Assembly (NCBI GenBank): GCA_964434955.1
Contig: CAYSXI010000056.1
Location: forward strand, 1 to 27,126
DNA from: JANQLU01 sp964434955
GTDB lineage: Bacteria; Planctomycetota; Planctomycetia; Pirellulales; Pirellulaceae
Direction of reading: 5' to 3'
DNA length: 27,126 bases
The notes below the pieces were generated by a model. It had not been told where the DNA came from. It made no database searches and worked only from the letters and a program-made list of their open reading frames with translations. This document shows positions 7,681 to 16,232 of this stretch, one piece after another. A program made the translations under genes and the position numbers. Every line of letters starts with the position of its first letter. Position 1 is the first letter of the stretch.

Positions 7681-8919
7681 CTACTTCTTTTCAATGCAAT
7701 AAAGGCTTTGGTCGCTGCGAATGTACAGCTTTCCATCGGCAATCGCCGGGCTGGCATTGAACTGGGCCCGATCGGTAAACTTGTTCGTCGCGAGAATCTT
7801 GAATTCAGGTTTTGCGTCGAGCACCAAAGTACCGCGTCGGCGTGTCACAACGTAAATTTTGCCATCGCCGATTACGGCTGACGCGTAAGGTTGCGAACTC
7901 ACTCGCTCCTTGTAAATTACTTCCCCGTCCGACAATCGCAGGCAGTACGCAACGGAATTTCGATCGCTTACCCAGTACAAGTGGTCCTTGTAAACGACCG
8001 GCGACGTTACGTTGGCGCCGACACGGGCCCGCCACATTTCTTCGACTTCACCTCGTCCCCCCGCTTTGACGGCAACCGTCATCGAAGAACGTCCTCCAAG
8101 GACGTAAACGACTCCTTTATGGGAAACGATGCTGGGGCAAACGTAGTCGGGAATTCCGCGGCATTTCCAAAGCTCTTCCCCGGTGGCCGGATCGTAGGCG
8201 AGAATTTCGTCCTTCGAGTTGACAACCAGCTCTTTTTTGTCGCCGACTTCAACCAAATGGGGAGTGCTCCAAGAACGCTTCATGCTTTTGACCCGCCATT
8301 TTTCCTTGCCGGTTTCCTTATCAATGGCAACGACCGATCCGCTTTCGACACTCGCGTTTACAATCACCAGGTTTTCGTGCAGGACCGGCGAAGTTCCACA
8401 TCCCCAACCATGAAGTCCGTCACCGACAGGCGTTTGCCAAATCTTCTTGCCATCGAGATCAAATTTGATGACGCCCGTTTTGCCAAAAAAAGTATATATG
8501 TGTTTTCCGTCGGTCGCCGGCGTCGCTGCCGCGTATCCGTGGTCGCGCACGGTTCGGCTTTCTGGCTGTCGCGGTTCAATCTTTGTGTCCCATTCAATTT
8601 CGCCGTTTTTTCGGTTGACGCAAACAAGGTGCAATCGCAAATCGTCCAAGTCGCCTTTCCCCCGCTCAACTCCGTAACCGCTGTAACAGGTGATGTAAAG
8701 TTTGTCACCCAACGTAATTGGGCTCGACGATCCTGCTCCGGGTAGTTTGGTTTTCCAACTAAGGTTTTTCTCGTCATCCCACTCGGTCGCCAGGTCGGTT
8801 GCCCTTGAGAATCCCTGGCCGCCCGGTCCACGAAAGTTGGTCCAGTCTTGAGCAACCAGAATGGACCCGCTGAATGCCATGGTGGCCGAAACAAATAGCG
8901 AAAAGCAGGACTTCAACAT
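7681..8919 (-). CDS. Secreted PQQ-like beta-propeller repeat protein
   Basis: I place the start at ATG 8919 because GTGGAG lies about 6 bases upstream; an in-frame GTG at 8931 is the alternative. The 412-residue protein has a signal peptide ending near ILVAQ. The mature N-terminus DWTNFRGPGGQGFS and then SWKTKLPGAGSSSPI are the hallmark opening of the large planctomycete outer-membrane-protein-assembly BamB-like/PQQ-propeller family. Repeated blades follow: HLVCVNRKNGEIEWDTKI, VIKFDLDGKKIWQTPV, VVAIDKETGKEKWRVKS, ILAYDPATGEELWKCRG and CLRLSDGEVIYKERV. These are W-motif blades of an eight-bladed propeller. There is no evidence that PQQ itself is bound; dehydrogenase catalytic residues are not recognisable. 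The role is probably extracytoplasmic scaffolding or binding. Confidence 0.88.
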   Translation of the reverse strand: MLKSCFSLFVSATMAFSGSILVAQDWTNFRGPGGQGFSRATDLATEWDDEKNLSWKTKLPGAGSSSPITLGDKLYITCYSGYGVERGKGDLDDLRLHLVCVNRKNGEIEWDTKIEPRQPESRTVRDHGYAAATPATDGKHIYTFFGKTGVIKFDLDGKKIWQTPVGDGLHGWGCGTSPVLHENLVIVNASVESGSVVAIDKETGKEKWRVKSMKRSWSTPHLVEVGDKKELVVNSKDEILAYDPATGEELWKCRGIPDYVCPSIVSHKGVVYVLGGRSSMTVAVKAGGRGEVEEMWRARVGANVTSPVVYKDHLYWVSDRNSVAYCLRLSDGEVIYKERVSSQPYASAVIGDGKIYVVTRRRGTLVLDAKPEFKILATNKFTDRAQFNASPAIADGKLYIRSDQSLYCIEKK

Positions 8920-9092
8920 GGGGGACTCCACGTAGGCTTGAGTACTTGGGGCGAATGAACTGTATCCGAGTCTCTCATCATATCATCTTCCGCAGCCGGA
9001 AGTACCGAGATCCAGCACCGATTCTTGAGCCAGTTTCCTTGCGAAACGCGGAAACGTTTTTGGCTTCTTGTTCTGGCAAGACAATTGCAGCA

Positions 9093-9143
9093 GCGACGAG
9101 GAAAGGGGCGACGAGGAAAGGGGCGACGAGGAAAGGGGCGACG
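9093..9143. repeat. 15-bp tandem repeat, three full copies plus a partial
   Basis: The unit gcgacgaggaaaggg occurs identically at 9093-9107, 9108-9122 and 9123-9137, and its first six bases recur at 9138-9143. The array is intergenic, about 50 bases downstream of the stop of the minus-strand gene at 9196 and upstream of the PQQ gene. Perfect identity suggests recent expansion by slippage. Confidence 0.9.
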
Positions 9144-9195
9144 TTAGGCGGATAAAGACTGTGATTTCGCGAGGCTGCGATCCGTTCCTCTCGCC

Positions 9196-9642
9196 CTATT
9201 TGGTTTCACGATGCGCTTGAAATGACGGAACGGCTGTGCGATCGTTTCTCGGATCCGACTTGTACTGATCGATGGCAAGCTCAATTGAAAGTTTGTCCCC
9301 ATCCAAGCGAACATTCCAATAGGTAGGAACCTGTTCCTTGTCATGGTAGATACCGGTCCGAAGGCACAACGTAAGTTGCTTCCGGTTCTTCAGGACTTTG
9401 ACCTTGGCGACAACGGACGAACCGTCGTCTCGCACGCTAATGATACGGTTGCCTGTCACAATCAATTCGACGGGACTGCAATCGCTGAATTTTTCCTCGT
9501 CGGACGTCGTCCGTGTCCCGTCCTCGTCCATAACCTCAGTAATCTTCCAGATGCCGTGATAGTTTTCCGGAATTCCAGTCGGCTGGTTTGGGCTGCTCGT
9601 CGGAGCCAGCAAAAGACTGATTGCAAAAAAGGTCGAAAGCAT
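9196..9642 (-). CDS. Small secreted protein, lipocalin-like (TIGR03067-like) pattern
   Basis: This is a 148-residue protein from ATG 9642 with a short signal peptide (MLSTFFAISLLLAPTS). The mature part opens with YHGIWKITEVMDEDG, followed by SPVELIVTGNRIISVRDDG, VAKVKVLKNRKQLTL and VRLDGDKLSIELA. The order GxWxxxxxxxDG, then I-V-x-G-N/D-x-I, then L-x-G-D-x-L is the pattern of the planctomycete TIGR03067 lipocalin-like proteins, which often occur in many copies per genome. I assign only resemblance, not a function. Downstream on the same strand lies the 15-bp tandem repeat. Confidence 0.75.
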   Translation of the reverse strand: MLSTFFAISLLLAPTSSPNQPTGIPENYHGIWKITEVMDEDGTRTTSDEEKFSDCSPVELIVTGNRIISVRDDGSSVVAKVKVLKNRKQLTLCLRTGIYHDKEQVPTYWNVRLDGDKLSIELAIDQYKSDPRNDRTAVPSFQAHRETK

Positions 9643-9769
9643 CGCACACCCTTCAATCGTTGATTCAAACGGAAGGGGACTCTACACCTTTCAAAGGCGG
9701 GAATGAAGACGAATCCGGAGCTTTGCCAGCAAATCGATGCGACCGGCTTGGCGATTGCTTGAGCTGAAA

Positions 9770-10375
9770 TCAGTGTTTCGATGTGATGGTTGTGCCAAGT
9801 TTGAATTTGGAAATGTCAGCGAGTTTTTTCGCGTGTTTTTGGGCCCAGTTAGAAGTTTGTGCCAATAGGTTGAACTGTTGGCACTCTTCGCCATCATGCA
9901 CCAGAACCTCCAACTCCGAATGCCCAAAATCGCCTTGAGCTCCGGAAGACTCAGCCAAGGTGCAATGAAACTCAATTGAAGAAAACTCGTCCGAGCGATA
10001 CCGCCTTCCAAGAATTGCTACGCTGCCATCGTCGCGTAAAACAAAAGGATCTCGAGGAAGTCGAGCCAAACGTGATTGTTCCGTCCATTGAATATAGAGA
10101 TTGGGAATAGTCGCTCCCAGACCGGCGATGAGAATCCCCAACAGGGCACTCAGTTGGGGCACGAATAGAAAAAAGACGGTGCCAATGATCGCAATGACGA
10201 CAGGCATTGCAAGATACATCACTGCCAGTCGCCACCAAGTATAGGTTTTCCGCCGCAAACCAACGACAACGCCATTTCTTACATCCTCATATACAACCCA
10301 GTGATTGCCGTAAATGAAATAGAATTGGTCGGGTGTTGGGCCGCGAAAGAAGATTGGTACTGATCGGTCACTCAT
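9770..10375 (-). CDS. Two-helix membrane protein with PH-like cytoplasmic tail, unknown function
   Basis: This is a 201-residue protein from ATG 10375. The first ~45 residues are soluble and aromatic (DQFYFIYGNHWVVYEDVRNG). A helical hairpin follows at residues ~49-91 (LAVMYLAMPVVIAIIGTVFF; LLGILIAGLGATIPNLY). The C-terminal ~105 residues form a beta-rich domain (LRDDGSVAILGRRYRSDEF, IEFHCTLAE, SELEVLVHDGEECQQFNLLA) ending in an amphipathic helix (WAQKHAKKLADISKF). Soluble tail after a helical hairpin is seen in bacterial PH-domain membrane proteins; that comparison is inference. It stands alone, 127 bases upstream of the small secreted protein on the same strand. Confidence 0.75.
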   Translation of the reverse strand: MSDRSVPIFFRGPTPDQFYFIYGNHWVVYEDVRNGVVVGLRRKTYTWWRLAVMYLAMPVVIAIIGTVFFLFVPQLSALLGILIAGLGATIPNLYIQWTEQSRLARLPRDPFVLRDDGSVAILGRRYRSDEFSSIEFHCTLAESSGAQGDFGHSELEVLVHDGEECQQFNLLAQTSNWAQKHAKKLADISKFKLGTTITSKH

Positions 10376-10507
10376 TTTGGGGCCGCGGCTTGCCGTTTGG
10401 TTTAGGGACTCCGAGCGAAGTCATTTTAGATGAGGTCGACTTGATTTACAAAATTGCATGAATCGACCGAGGAAAACGATCCAACCTGTTCCTCTTTTAT
10501 CCGAATG

Positions 10508-10521
10508 GATCTCTTGAGATC
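10508..10521. other. Short inverted repeat downstream of the PhoD gene
   Basis: GATCTC-TT-GAGATC has perfectly complementary six-base arms around a two-base centre. It lies 29 bases after the stop of the PhoD-like gene in the minus direction. No T-tract follows, so a terminator role is doubtful; it may be chance. Confidence 0.2.
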
Positions 10522-10549
10522 TGGGGCGGCACGACAAAAAAGATGCGGC

Positions 10550-12094
10550 TTATTTGAGGACGCTTCGTTTCAGCGTGTACTGGTGAATGACCTCGCCATC
10601 AATCGAGATGCACTTCATGACAACTTCTGGTTCGGACTTGGTTGTGTCGAATTCCATCAAGCCGAAAGAGCAAGTCTTGTTGTAGCCCCAAATCAGCCCG
10701 TCCGTTTTGACAACGGGGTGGGTATGCCGGTTGGTTAACCGTGAGCTCATGAATTCGTAGAGGTCATAACCATCCGGGCGTTTGATTTTTCGAAGGTCCG
10801 TTCGATGGCGGTCAGCCGCCACGAGGAAGACGCCTTCGATTTTTTCCTCTTCAATGAATCCAAATAACTCCTCGCGTTCTTCGGGGAATCCGTCCCAGGG
10901 ATCTTTGCTGCCCGGCTTGATGTTAGGGGTAAAAGGAACCGGCGAAACGAGAATTTTGAAGCTCGCTTTGGAAGCCTTGAGTGTTTTCAGAAGCCAAGTT
11001 TTCTGAACCGGCCCCAGCATTGTTTTGCCTTCGCGATGCCGGTAGTACCGGCCGTCAAGCATCAAAAAATGAACGTCCCCGACATGGAAGTCATACCAGC
11101 AGCCGGGGTTCTCTTCTCCGCCTCCGTAGGCCGGGTTGATCCAGTTTTGTTTGAATGTGGTCCAGACTTTTGGTTTCCATTCGGGTTTGTCCTTATGGGG
11201 TCCGTTATTGCAATCATTGGTTGCAAAATCGTGGTCGTCCCAGATCGAATAAACCGGAACGTTGGCCGTGAATCGTCTCCACTCAGGTCGGGCTTGTCTT
11301 CGGTAGTAGCAATAATGTTGGCAAAGGGAGAATTTCGGCTGGTCGATATAAACGTTGTCGCCAAGCATCAACATGGCATCCGGCTGAAACTTGCCAATCG
11401 TGTCCCACATCGATTCCCATTTCGGAACGTAGCCGGCGCCGCCTCCAAATGCGACTTTGAATTTGGTTGCCTTGCCGGTCTCAGGTCTCGTCTTTGTTTT
11501 TCCTTTGAGCGAGGTACCTTCTACATGATAAAGATATTCGGTGTTCGGTTTCAGGTTTTCGATTGATACGATTCCCGTGTTGTCGTCCCGTTGAAGTGTA
11601 GCGAGAGAAACTTTCTTCACTAGATCGCCCGCTTCGGTTGATACTTTGACTACGACTTTGTCGGGGCTAATCGTGCGCAGCCAGATCGAGAAGGAACTGG
11701 ATGTCACGAGCCCGACCATCGGGCCCGAAACCACTTTCGACCATTTGGATTGCTTTTTCCATTCGGCGAATTCAGGCAACGCATGCAGCTTCGCCAACTC
11801 TTCCTTGGGGCCAACCAGAAGTCGTTCAAAGGGCAAACCCGCCTCGACGCTTTTCTGGGCTTCCGCGAAGGCCGCTTTCGTATCTCCTTGAGCCAATTGG
11901 CTGAGCATTTTTACGAAGTGAAATTCGGCCTTGCCAGCCAAAGGGGTCTTGGGCTTCGTCAGCGTCTGGTCGGCCTGCTTGAATTTTCCCTGGGCAATGA
12001 AACGCACGGCGTTGCGAGCCTCATCGTGTTGCCCTTTGACTACATGGGGCGAGATAACTGAAAAAAGGATGGCGAAGAATAATGCAGTTCTCAT
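10550..12094 (-). CDS. PhoD-like alkaline phosphatase/phosphodiesterase, secreted
   Basis: I chose ATG 12094, which gives 514 residues and a clean signal peptide (MRTALFFAILFSVISPHVVKG); the open frame extends to a TTG at 12166. Residues ~22-118 are helical and TPR-like (ARNAVRFIAQGKFKQADQTL, KMLSQLAQGDTKAAFAEAQK). Residues ~120-205 form the fibronectin-like N-terminal PhoD domain (GPMVGLVTSSSFSIWLRT, LKPNTEYLYHVEG). The metallophosphatase core shows MLGDNVYID (Asp246/Asn247), IWDDHDFATND (285-294), LDGRYYR and VAADRHRT with His430. PhoD enzymes are Ca2+/Fe3+-type extracellular phosphomono- and diesterases for phosphate scavenging. The helical N-terminal addition is unusual. It is divergent from the sulfatase, sharing a 141-base upstream region. 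Confidence 0.9.
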   Translation of the reverse strand: MRTALFFAILFSVISPHVVKGQHDEARNAVRFIAQGKFKQADQTLTKPKTPLAGKAEFHFVKMLSQLAQGDTKAAFAEAQKSVEAGLPFERLLVGPKEELAKLHALPEFAEWKKQSKWSKVVSGPMVGLVTSSSFSIWLRTISPDKVVVKVSTEAGDLVKKVSLATLQRDDNTGIVSIENLKPNTEYLYHVEGTSLKGKTKTRPETGKATKFKVAFGGGAGYVPKWESMWDTIGKFQPDAMLMLGDNVYIDQPKFSLCQHYCYYRRQARPEWRRFTANVPVYSIWDDHDFATNDCNNGPHKDKPEWKPKVWTTFKQNWINPAYGGGEENPGCWYDFHVGDVHFLMLDGRYYRHREGKTMLGPVQKTWLLKTLKASKASFKILVSPVPFTPNIKPGSKDPWDGFPEEREELFGFIEEEKIEGVFLVAADRHRTDLRKIKRPDGYDLYEFMSSRLTNRHTHPVVKTDGLIWGYNKTCSFGLMEFDTTKSEPEVVMKCISIDGEVIHQYTLKRSVLK

Positions 12095-12235
12095 GGTTTC
12101 AATGATCGACGTCATGTTGCAATTTGGCGGTGAGCAACTCATTGTATCAGAATCGAGATGTGACAAGCATCACGAGCGGCCACAGTCGATTGAAAGAGGT
12201 CGCGACAATCTTGACCAAGAGGACGAGGTGAAGAG

Positions 12236-14056
12236 ATGAGTTCATTTATGTGGCTTGGCCAATCGGAATCGGACCTCATTCTCAAACGATGGCGGTTGGT
12301 TTGTATCCCCTTCGTGATTTTGGCACTCTCGAACAGTTCCAATGCTCAAGTTGGGGTGAAAGGAGTCATCGACACTTCGGCGAAGATCGAGAAAAAACCA
12401 AACGTTTTGTTCATCGCAATGGACGACCTGAACGACTGGATTGGATGTCTTGGAGGGAACCCACAGTCGATCACACCCAACCTTGACCGGTTGGCGGAAA
12501 GCGGCATTCTGTTCACGAATGCCCATTGCCCGGCACCCGCCTGCAACCCTTGCCGTTCTGCCATTTTCACCGGACGGAAACCAAATCGATCCGGGATGTA
12601 TGACAACCGGCAGCGAATGCGCGAAGTCATGCCGAATGAGATCCTGATTCCGCAGTACTTTCGAAACCATGGATACTATGCCGCGGGGTCGGGAAAGCTG
12701 CTTCACTATTTTATTGATGCGGGTTCGTGGGATGACTATTTTCCCGACGCCCGATCAGAGAATCCCCTTCCGAGGACTTATTACCCCAAGAAACGACCGG
12801 TGAGTTTGCCCCGTGGAGGTCCCTGGCAATACGTTGAAACCGACTGGGCCAAGTTGGATGTGACCGACAAAGAGTTTGGCGGCGACTATTCGGTTTCCGA
12901 ATGGATCGGCAAACAACTTGCAAAGAAACATGACAAGCCGTTTTTCCTTGGCTGCGGAATCTACCGCCCTCACGAACCTTGGTTCGTTCCCAAGAAATAT
13001 TTTGAACCTTTTCCATTGGATGAAATCAAACTACCGCCGGGATACAAGCCAAACGACCTGGACGATGTCCCAAAGGCCGGTCAGCGCGTCGCGCGAAATC
13101 GATACTTCGCTCACATTCAAAAACATGATCAGTGGAAAAAGGGCATTCAAGGTTATTTGGCTTCGATCCATTTCGCGGATGCGATGCTGGGTCGAATTCT
13201 GAAGGCGTTGGACGATGGACCGAATGCAAACAACACGATCGTTGTTTTGTGGTCGGATCACGGTTGGCAATTGGGCGAAAAAGAGCATTGGCAAAAGTAC
13301 ACGCCATGGCGGGCTGTGACGCGCGTGCCATTGATGATTCGAGTTCCAAAATCGATCTCCGAGGCCTTGCCGAGCGGAACCCGATCGGGAACCAAGTGCA
13401 ATCAGCCTGTGAGTTTGGTCCACCTGTACCCGACACTGCTTGAGCTTTGCGGGCTCCCCAAAAACTCCGTGGCCGATGGCGTTTCGATCCTGCCCTTGTT
13501 AAGAGATCCAGATAACTCGAAATCGGTTTGGCCTCATCACGCGGTCACCTACATGGCGAAACCGGGTAGCTATTCCATAAGCGGTGTTGACTATCGATAT
13601 ATCCACTATGCCGACGGCAGTGAGGAACTATACGACATCTCAAATGACCCCTATGAATGGACCAATCTGGCAAAGCGAGAGTCCGAGAAACAGCGACTTG
13701 TGACGTTTCGTGCGCTGGCACCGAAGAAATTCGCCAAGCGTGTTGAACCGTCCGTCGGCTCTTTGATCAAAATCAAGTTTCATCGACTCAAGCGAGATTC
13801 GCGTGCTCCGTCATCGAAACCGGACGGAAGTCCTTTCCCCGTGTTCTTCATCAACCAATTGCAAACGCCGGTTGAATTGGTATGGATGAGCCCCCAAGGG
13901 CAAAAAAAATCCTATGGCGAGATATCGCCTGGAAAAACCAAGCGACAACAAACGCGGCCTGGAGCCTGTTGGCTCATTCGGGATTCCGAATCCAAAGAAG
14001 AATTGGGGTATTTCCGAGTCGGTGATCGAAGTTCGCGGGCAATCATTGCCAAGTGA
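12236..14056 (+). CDS. Sulfatase (iduronate-2-sulfatase/choline-sulfatase-like) with C-terminal VHL-beta-like domain
   Basis: This is a 606-residue protein from ATG 12236, which has GAGGTGAAGAG just upstream. A hydrophobic signal segment is at residues 20-37. The N-terminal metal site is DDLNDW (Asp63/Asp64). The formylglycine motif is ACNPCRSAIFTG with Cys103 as the residue converted to formylglycine and Arg107. The second metal/substrate site is SDHGWQLGEKEHW (Asp341, His342, Lys349). These mark an active type I sulfatase hydrolysing sulfate esters, typically on polysaccharides, in the periplasm or outside. After the usual sulfatase end (YDISNDPYEWTNLA), residues ~502-606 add an extra domain with FINQLQTPVELVWM, YGEISPGKTKRQQT and ACWLIRD, which matches the von Hippel-Lindau beta-domain pattern. 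The host partner of that domain is unknown. Confidence 0.9.
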   Translation: MSSFMWLGQSESDLILKRWRLVCIPFVILALSNSSNAQVGVKGVIDTSAKIEKKPNVLFIAMDDLNDWIGCLGGNPQSITPNLDRLAESGILFTNAHCPAPACNPCRSAIFTGRKPNRSGMYDNRQRMREVMPNEILIPQYFRNHGYYAAGSGKLLHYFIDAGSWDDYFPDARSENPLPRTYYPKKRPVSLPRGGPWQYVETDWAKLDVTDKEFGGDYSVSEWIGKQLAKKHDKPFFLGCGIYRPHEPWFVPKKYFEPFPLDEIKLPPGYKPNDLDDVPKAGQRVARNRYFAHIQKHDQWKKGIQGYLASIHFADAMLGRILKALDDGPNANNTIVVLWSDHGWQLGEKEHWQKYTPWRAVTRVPLMIRVPKSISEALPSGTRSGTKCNQPVSLVHLYPTLLELCGLPKNSVADGVSILPLLRDPDNSKSVWPHHAVTYMAKPGSYSISGVDYRYIHYADGSEELYDISNDPYEWTNLAKRESEKQRLVTFRALAPKKFAKRVEPSVGSLIKIKFHRLKRDSRAPSSKPDGSPFPVFFINQLQTPVELVWMSPQGQKKSYGEISPGKTKRQQTRPGACWLIRDSESKEELGYFRVGDRSSRAIIAK

Positions 14057-14071
14057 TACAAACGCCAAAGA

Positions 14072-14488
14072 CTATTTGGCTTCTTCGACCACAATCTCGC
14101 AATCGCCTTCACAAAGCGAAAGAATCAATCGGTGCGTGCCCGGATTCTGGTTGGGGTCGCTGATTGGTTCTGTTTCATCCAAGATTCCAAAAGTATATTG
14201 GTCATTCTCGGCGTTGATTGGCTTGGTTTCCACATTAACTCGACCGCCTTCCCGCCACCGCAATCGCCAAGTCGAATCGGCGACAAAGGTGATCTTCTCT
14301 TCTTCGCCCTGCCTGCAGCGAATTGTCTTCACCATTTGCCAGGAAACCTGGCTTTTGCTTTCTCCCTGGAATTGGTCGTTAGAACGAGAATTGGAGTATT
14401 CTTGCTTTTGATTGGTACAACCCGTAAAGCAAATCAGACATGCAAGGCCAGTTAAGAAAATACGGTCAATCGAGATACGAATTCTCAT
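14072..14488 (-). CDS. Probable lipoprotein, unknown function
   Basis: This is a 138-residue protein from ATG 14488. The N-terminus is basic then hydrophobic (FLTGLACLICFTGC) with a lipobox-like FTGC and Cys24 as the likely lipidated residue; Phe at -3 is off consensus. A polar Ser/Gln/Asn/Lys spacer follows (~25-50). The remaining ~85 residues are beta-rich: IRCRQGEEEKITFVADSTWR, GGRVNVETKPI, YTFGILDETEPI, HRLILSLCEGDCEIVVEEA. A C-x3-C pair sits near the end. No family recognised. It converges on the sulfatase with only 15 bases between the stops, but this is not evidence of shared function. Confidence 0.75.
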   Translation of the reverse strand: MRIRISIDRIFLTGLACLICFTGCTNQKQEYSNSRSNDQFQGESKSQVSWQMVKTIRCRQGEEEKITFVADSTWRLRWREGGRVNVETKPINAENDQYTFGILDETEPISDPNQNPGTHRLILSLCEGDCEIVVEEAK

Positions 14489-14929
14489 GGCAAATCCCTT
14501 TGTGAAATCAAAGGGCGGTGCACGTATTCTATTCGATTTTGAACCTGGCCATTAAGCCTTTTGGAGAAAAGATTCAGAAGTGACTTTCTTCCGTCCGGCC
14601 AACGGTTGAATCCGGCCACCTTCGTCCTCCCAAAATTTGACGATGATTTTTGCACGCAACCATTCTTTCGGTAAACTCAAATTGTCCCCTTCTGAACGCA
14701 CCGGGGGACAAGGCCGCGTACAAGTCATGGCGTTGGCGACGTACGCGGTTCTGGACTTATCTTTTCACCGCGTAATTGACTTATCAAATTTGTGGCTAAC
14801 TGAAGCATTTGGCATCAGGCAGCCAAACGACCAAGACCTGAGTGGTAGTTCTAGCTAAACTGCGCGATTTGCCTCGAATAAACGAACGGAAGAGGCTGAC
14901 CTTTTCCGGCAATTGATTTTGCGACAAAT
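14489..14929. other. 441-base intergenic stretch with one inverted repeat
   Basis: No reading frame here has convincing coding character. A plus-strand frame at 14637-14858 lacks recognisable motifs. The only clear structure is the inverted repeat at 14682-14711, listed separately. Confidence 0.5.
14682..14711. repeat. REP-like inverted repeat TTGTCCCC...GGGGACAA
   Basis: Arms 14682-14689 (TTGTCCCC) and 14704-14711 (GGGGACAA) are perfectly complementary around a 14-base loop. The location is intergenic and the following bases (ggccgcgtacaag) are GC-rich. Such units resemble repetitive extragenic palindromes mobilised by RAYT transposases, but no transposase is nearby and copy number cannot be seen from one window. 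Confidence 0.45.
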
Positions 14930-16153
14930 TCAAGCGGTAACTGGCTTTGGCAGTGCCCGTGCTCCATCCGATGGCCTTGTCATAAAGCAAGTCAACTCAA
15001 GGCCCGTGTTTGCATGATAGTCTTTCGACATCTTTCGGATGATCGTGTCTGATTGGCTGGTTTCGATCAGGCTAATGGTGCAACCTCCGAATCCACCACC
15101 CGTCATTCGGGATCCATAAATCCCCCCCTCCAGCCCAATGCAACTAGCGATCTCGACCAACGCATCCAGTTCTGCACAGCTCACCTGAAAATCATCTCGA
15201 AGCGATTCATGACTTTGCAACATCCGTTTTCCAAAAGCCTCGAAATCACCATGCTCCAATGATTTGACGGCTTGGAGCGTTCGTTCGATTTCGGTCACGA
15301 TATGTTTCGCGCGCAAACGCTCGTTCAGGGGCATCGCTGATTGGTCTTCGACATCGGCTTTCGTCACTTCTCGCCAGCTGTTCTTTCCGATTTTTTGAAT
15401 GGCGGCATCGCATTCGGATCGGCGCTCCGAATACTTGCTGTCGGAGAGTTGATGTTTGATATTTGTATTTGCGACAAGGAACGACACGTCCCCGTTCGAA
15501 AAAGGGATTTGACGACACTGCCGGGTTTGACAATCCAGGAGAAGCAGATTGTTGGCTTCGGCGAACACGCTTGTGAACTGATCCATCACGCCGCAAGGAA
15601 CGCCGACGAATTCGTTTTCCGCTCGATGGCAAAGCAGGGCTTTGTCCACGGGCTCGAGTATTTGGCCGGTCAACTGTTCAAGCATGGTTGCCACGGCGAC
15701 TTCGAGCGCCGCGCTACTGGAAAGCCCACTGCCAAGAGGAAGGGTAGAATGGATCACGGCGTCGAATCCCGGGATCTCGACTCCCAGTTCCAGGAATCCG
15801 GCGATCACCCCGCGGATGTACGCCTGCCAACTGCCGGGCTCCACGTCCTGTGTATTCGACCTTGAATCGAGTTCAAATTCATCATCCAGTTGAAGGCTCC
15901 TGACTCGGCAAAGCGACGTCGCTTTTCGAATTCCCGAAGCCACGACAACCTGGCGATCAATTGCCATTGGCAGAACAAATCCGTCGTTATAGTCGACGTG
16001 CTCGCCAATCAAATTGATTCGACCTGGAGCCGCTACAACGGTCGAAACCGGAACTTGGAGGTGGCGACATAATATTCTGAGATCGGCGTCAGTCACGGAA
16101 GCTTTCAAGGAATCATTCGGCGGACAAACCCACAACCAAGGCGGGCGATCCAT
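14930..16153 (-). CDS. galK: Galactokinase
   Basis: This is a 407-residue GHMP kinase from ATG 16153, slightly longer than typical galactokinases (~380-400) because of an N-terminal lead of ~20 residues. All three GHMP motifs are intact: the galactokinase signature GRINLIGEHVDYNDG (44-58), the ATP-binding loop LPLGSGLSSSAAL (138-150) and GSRMTGGGFGGC (347-358). VMDQFTS holds the catalytic base Asp191. The enzyme phosphorylates galactose at C1 with ATP in the cytoplasm, the entry step of the Leloir pathway. No galT, galE or sugar transporter is adjacent; its neighbours are a PEP-CTERM gene upstream and an intergenic stretch downstream, so it appears to stand alone. It would process galactose released from polysaccharides. 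Confidence 0.95.
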   Translation of the reverse strand: MDRPPWLWVCPPNDSLKASVTDADLRILCRHLQVPVSTVVAAPGRINLIGEHVDYNDGFVLPMAIDRQVVVASGIRKATSLCRVRSLQLDDEFELDSRSNTQDVEPGSWQAYIRGVIAGFLELGVEIPGFDAVIHSTLPLGSGLSSSAALEVAVATMLEQLTGQILEPVDKALLCHRAENEFVGVPCGVMDQFTSVFAEANNLLLLDCQTRQCRQIPFSNGDVSFLVANTNIKHQLSDSKYSERRSECDAAIQKIGKNSWREVTKADVEDQSAMPLNERLRAKHIVTEIERTLQAVKSLEHGDFEAFGKRMLQSHESLRDDFQVSCAELDALVEIASCIGLEGGIYGSRMTGGGFGGCTISLIETSQSDTIIRKMSKDYHANTGLELTCFMTRPSDGARALPKPVTA

Positions 16154-16232
16154 GTTAGCCGGACCTCAGCCGGGCAAGCAAGAATCACTTCGTGGCCGAT
16201 GAAACATTTCTGAGCTGAAGCCGGAATGCAGG

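Noticed and set aside
14637..14858. 73-codon plus-strand frame in the gap before galK
   Set aside because: It spans the inverted repeat and has no motif or ribosome-binding site.
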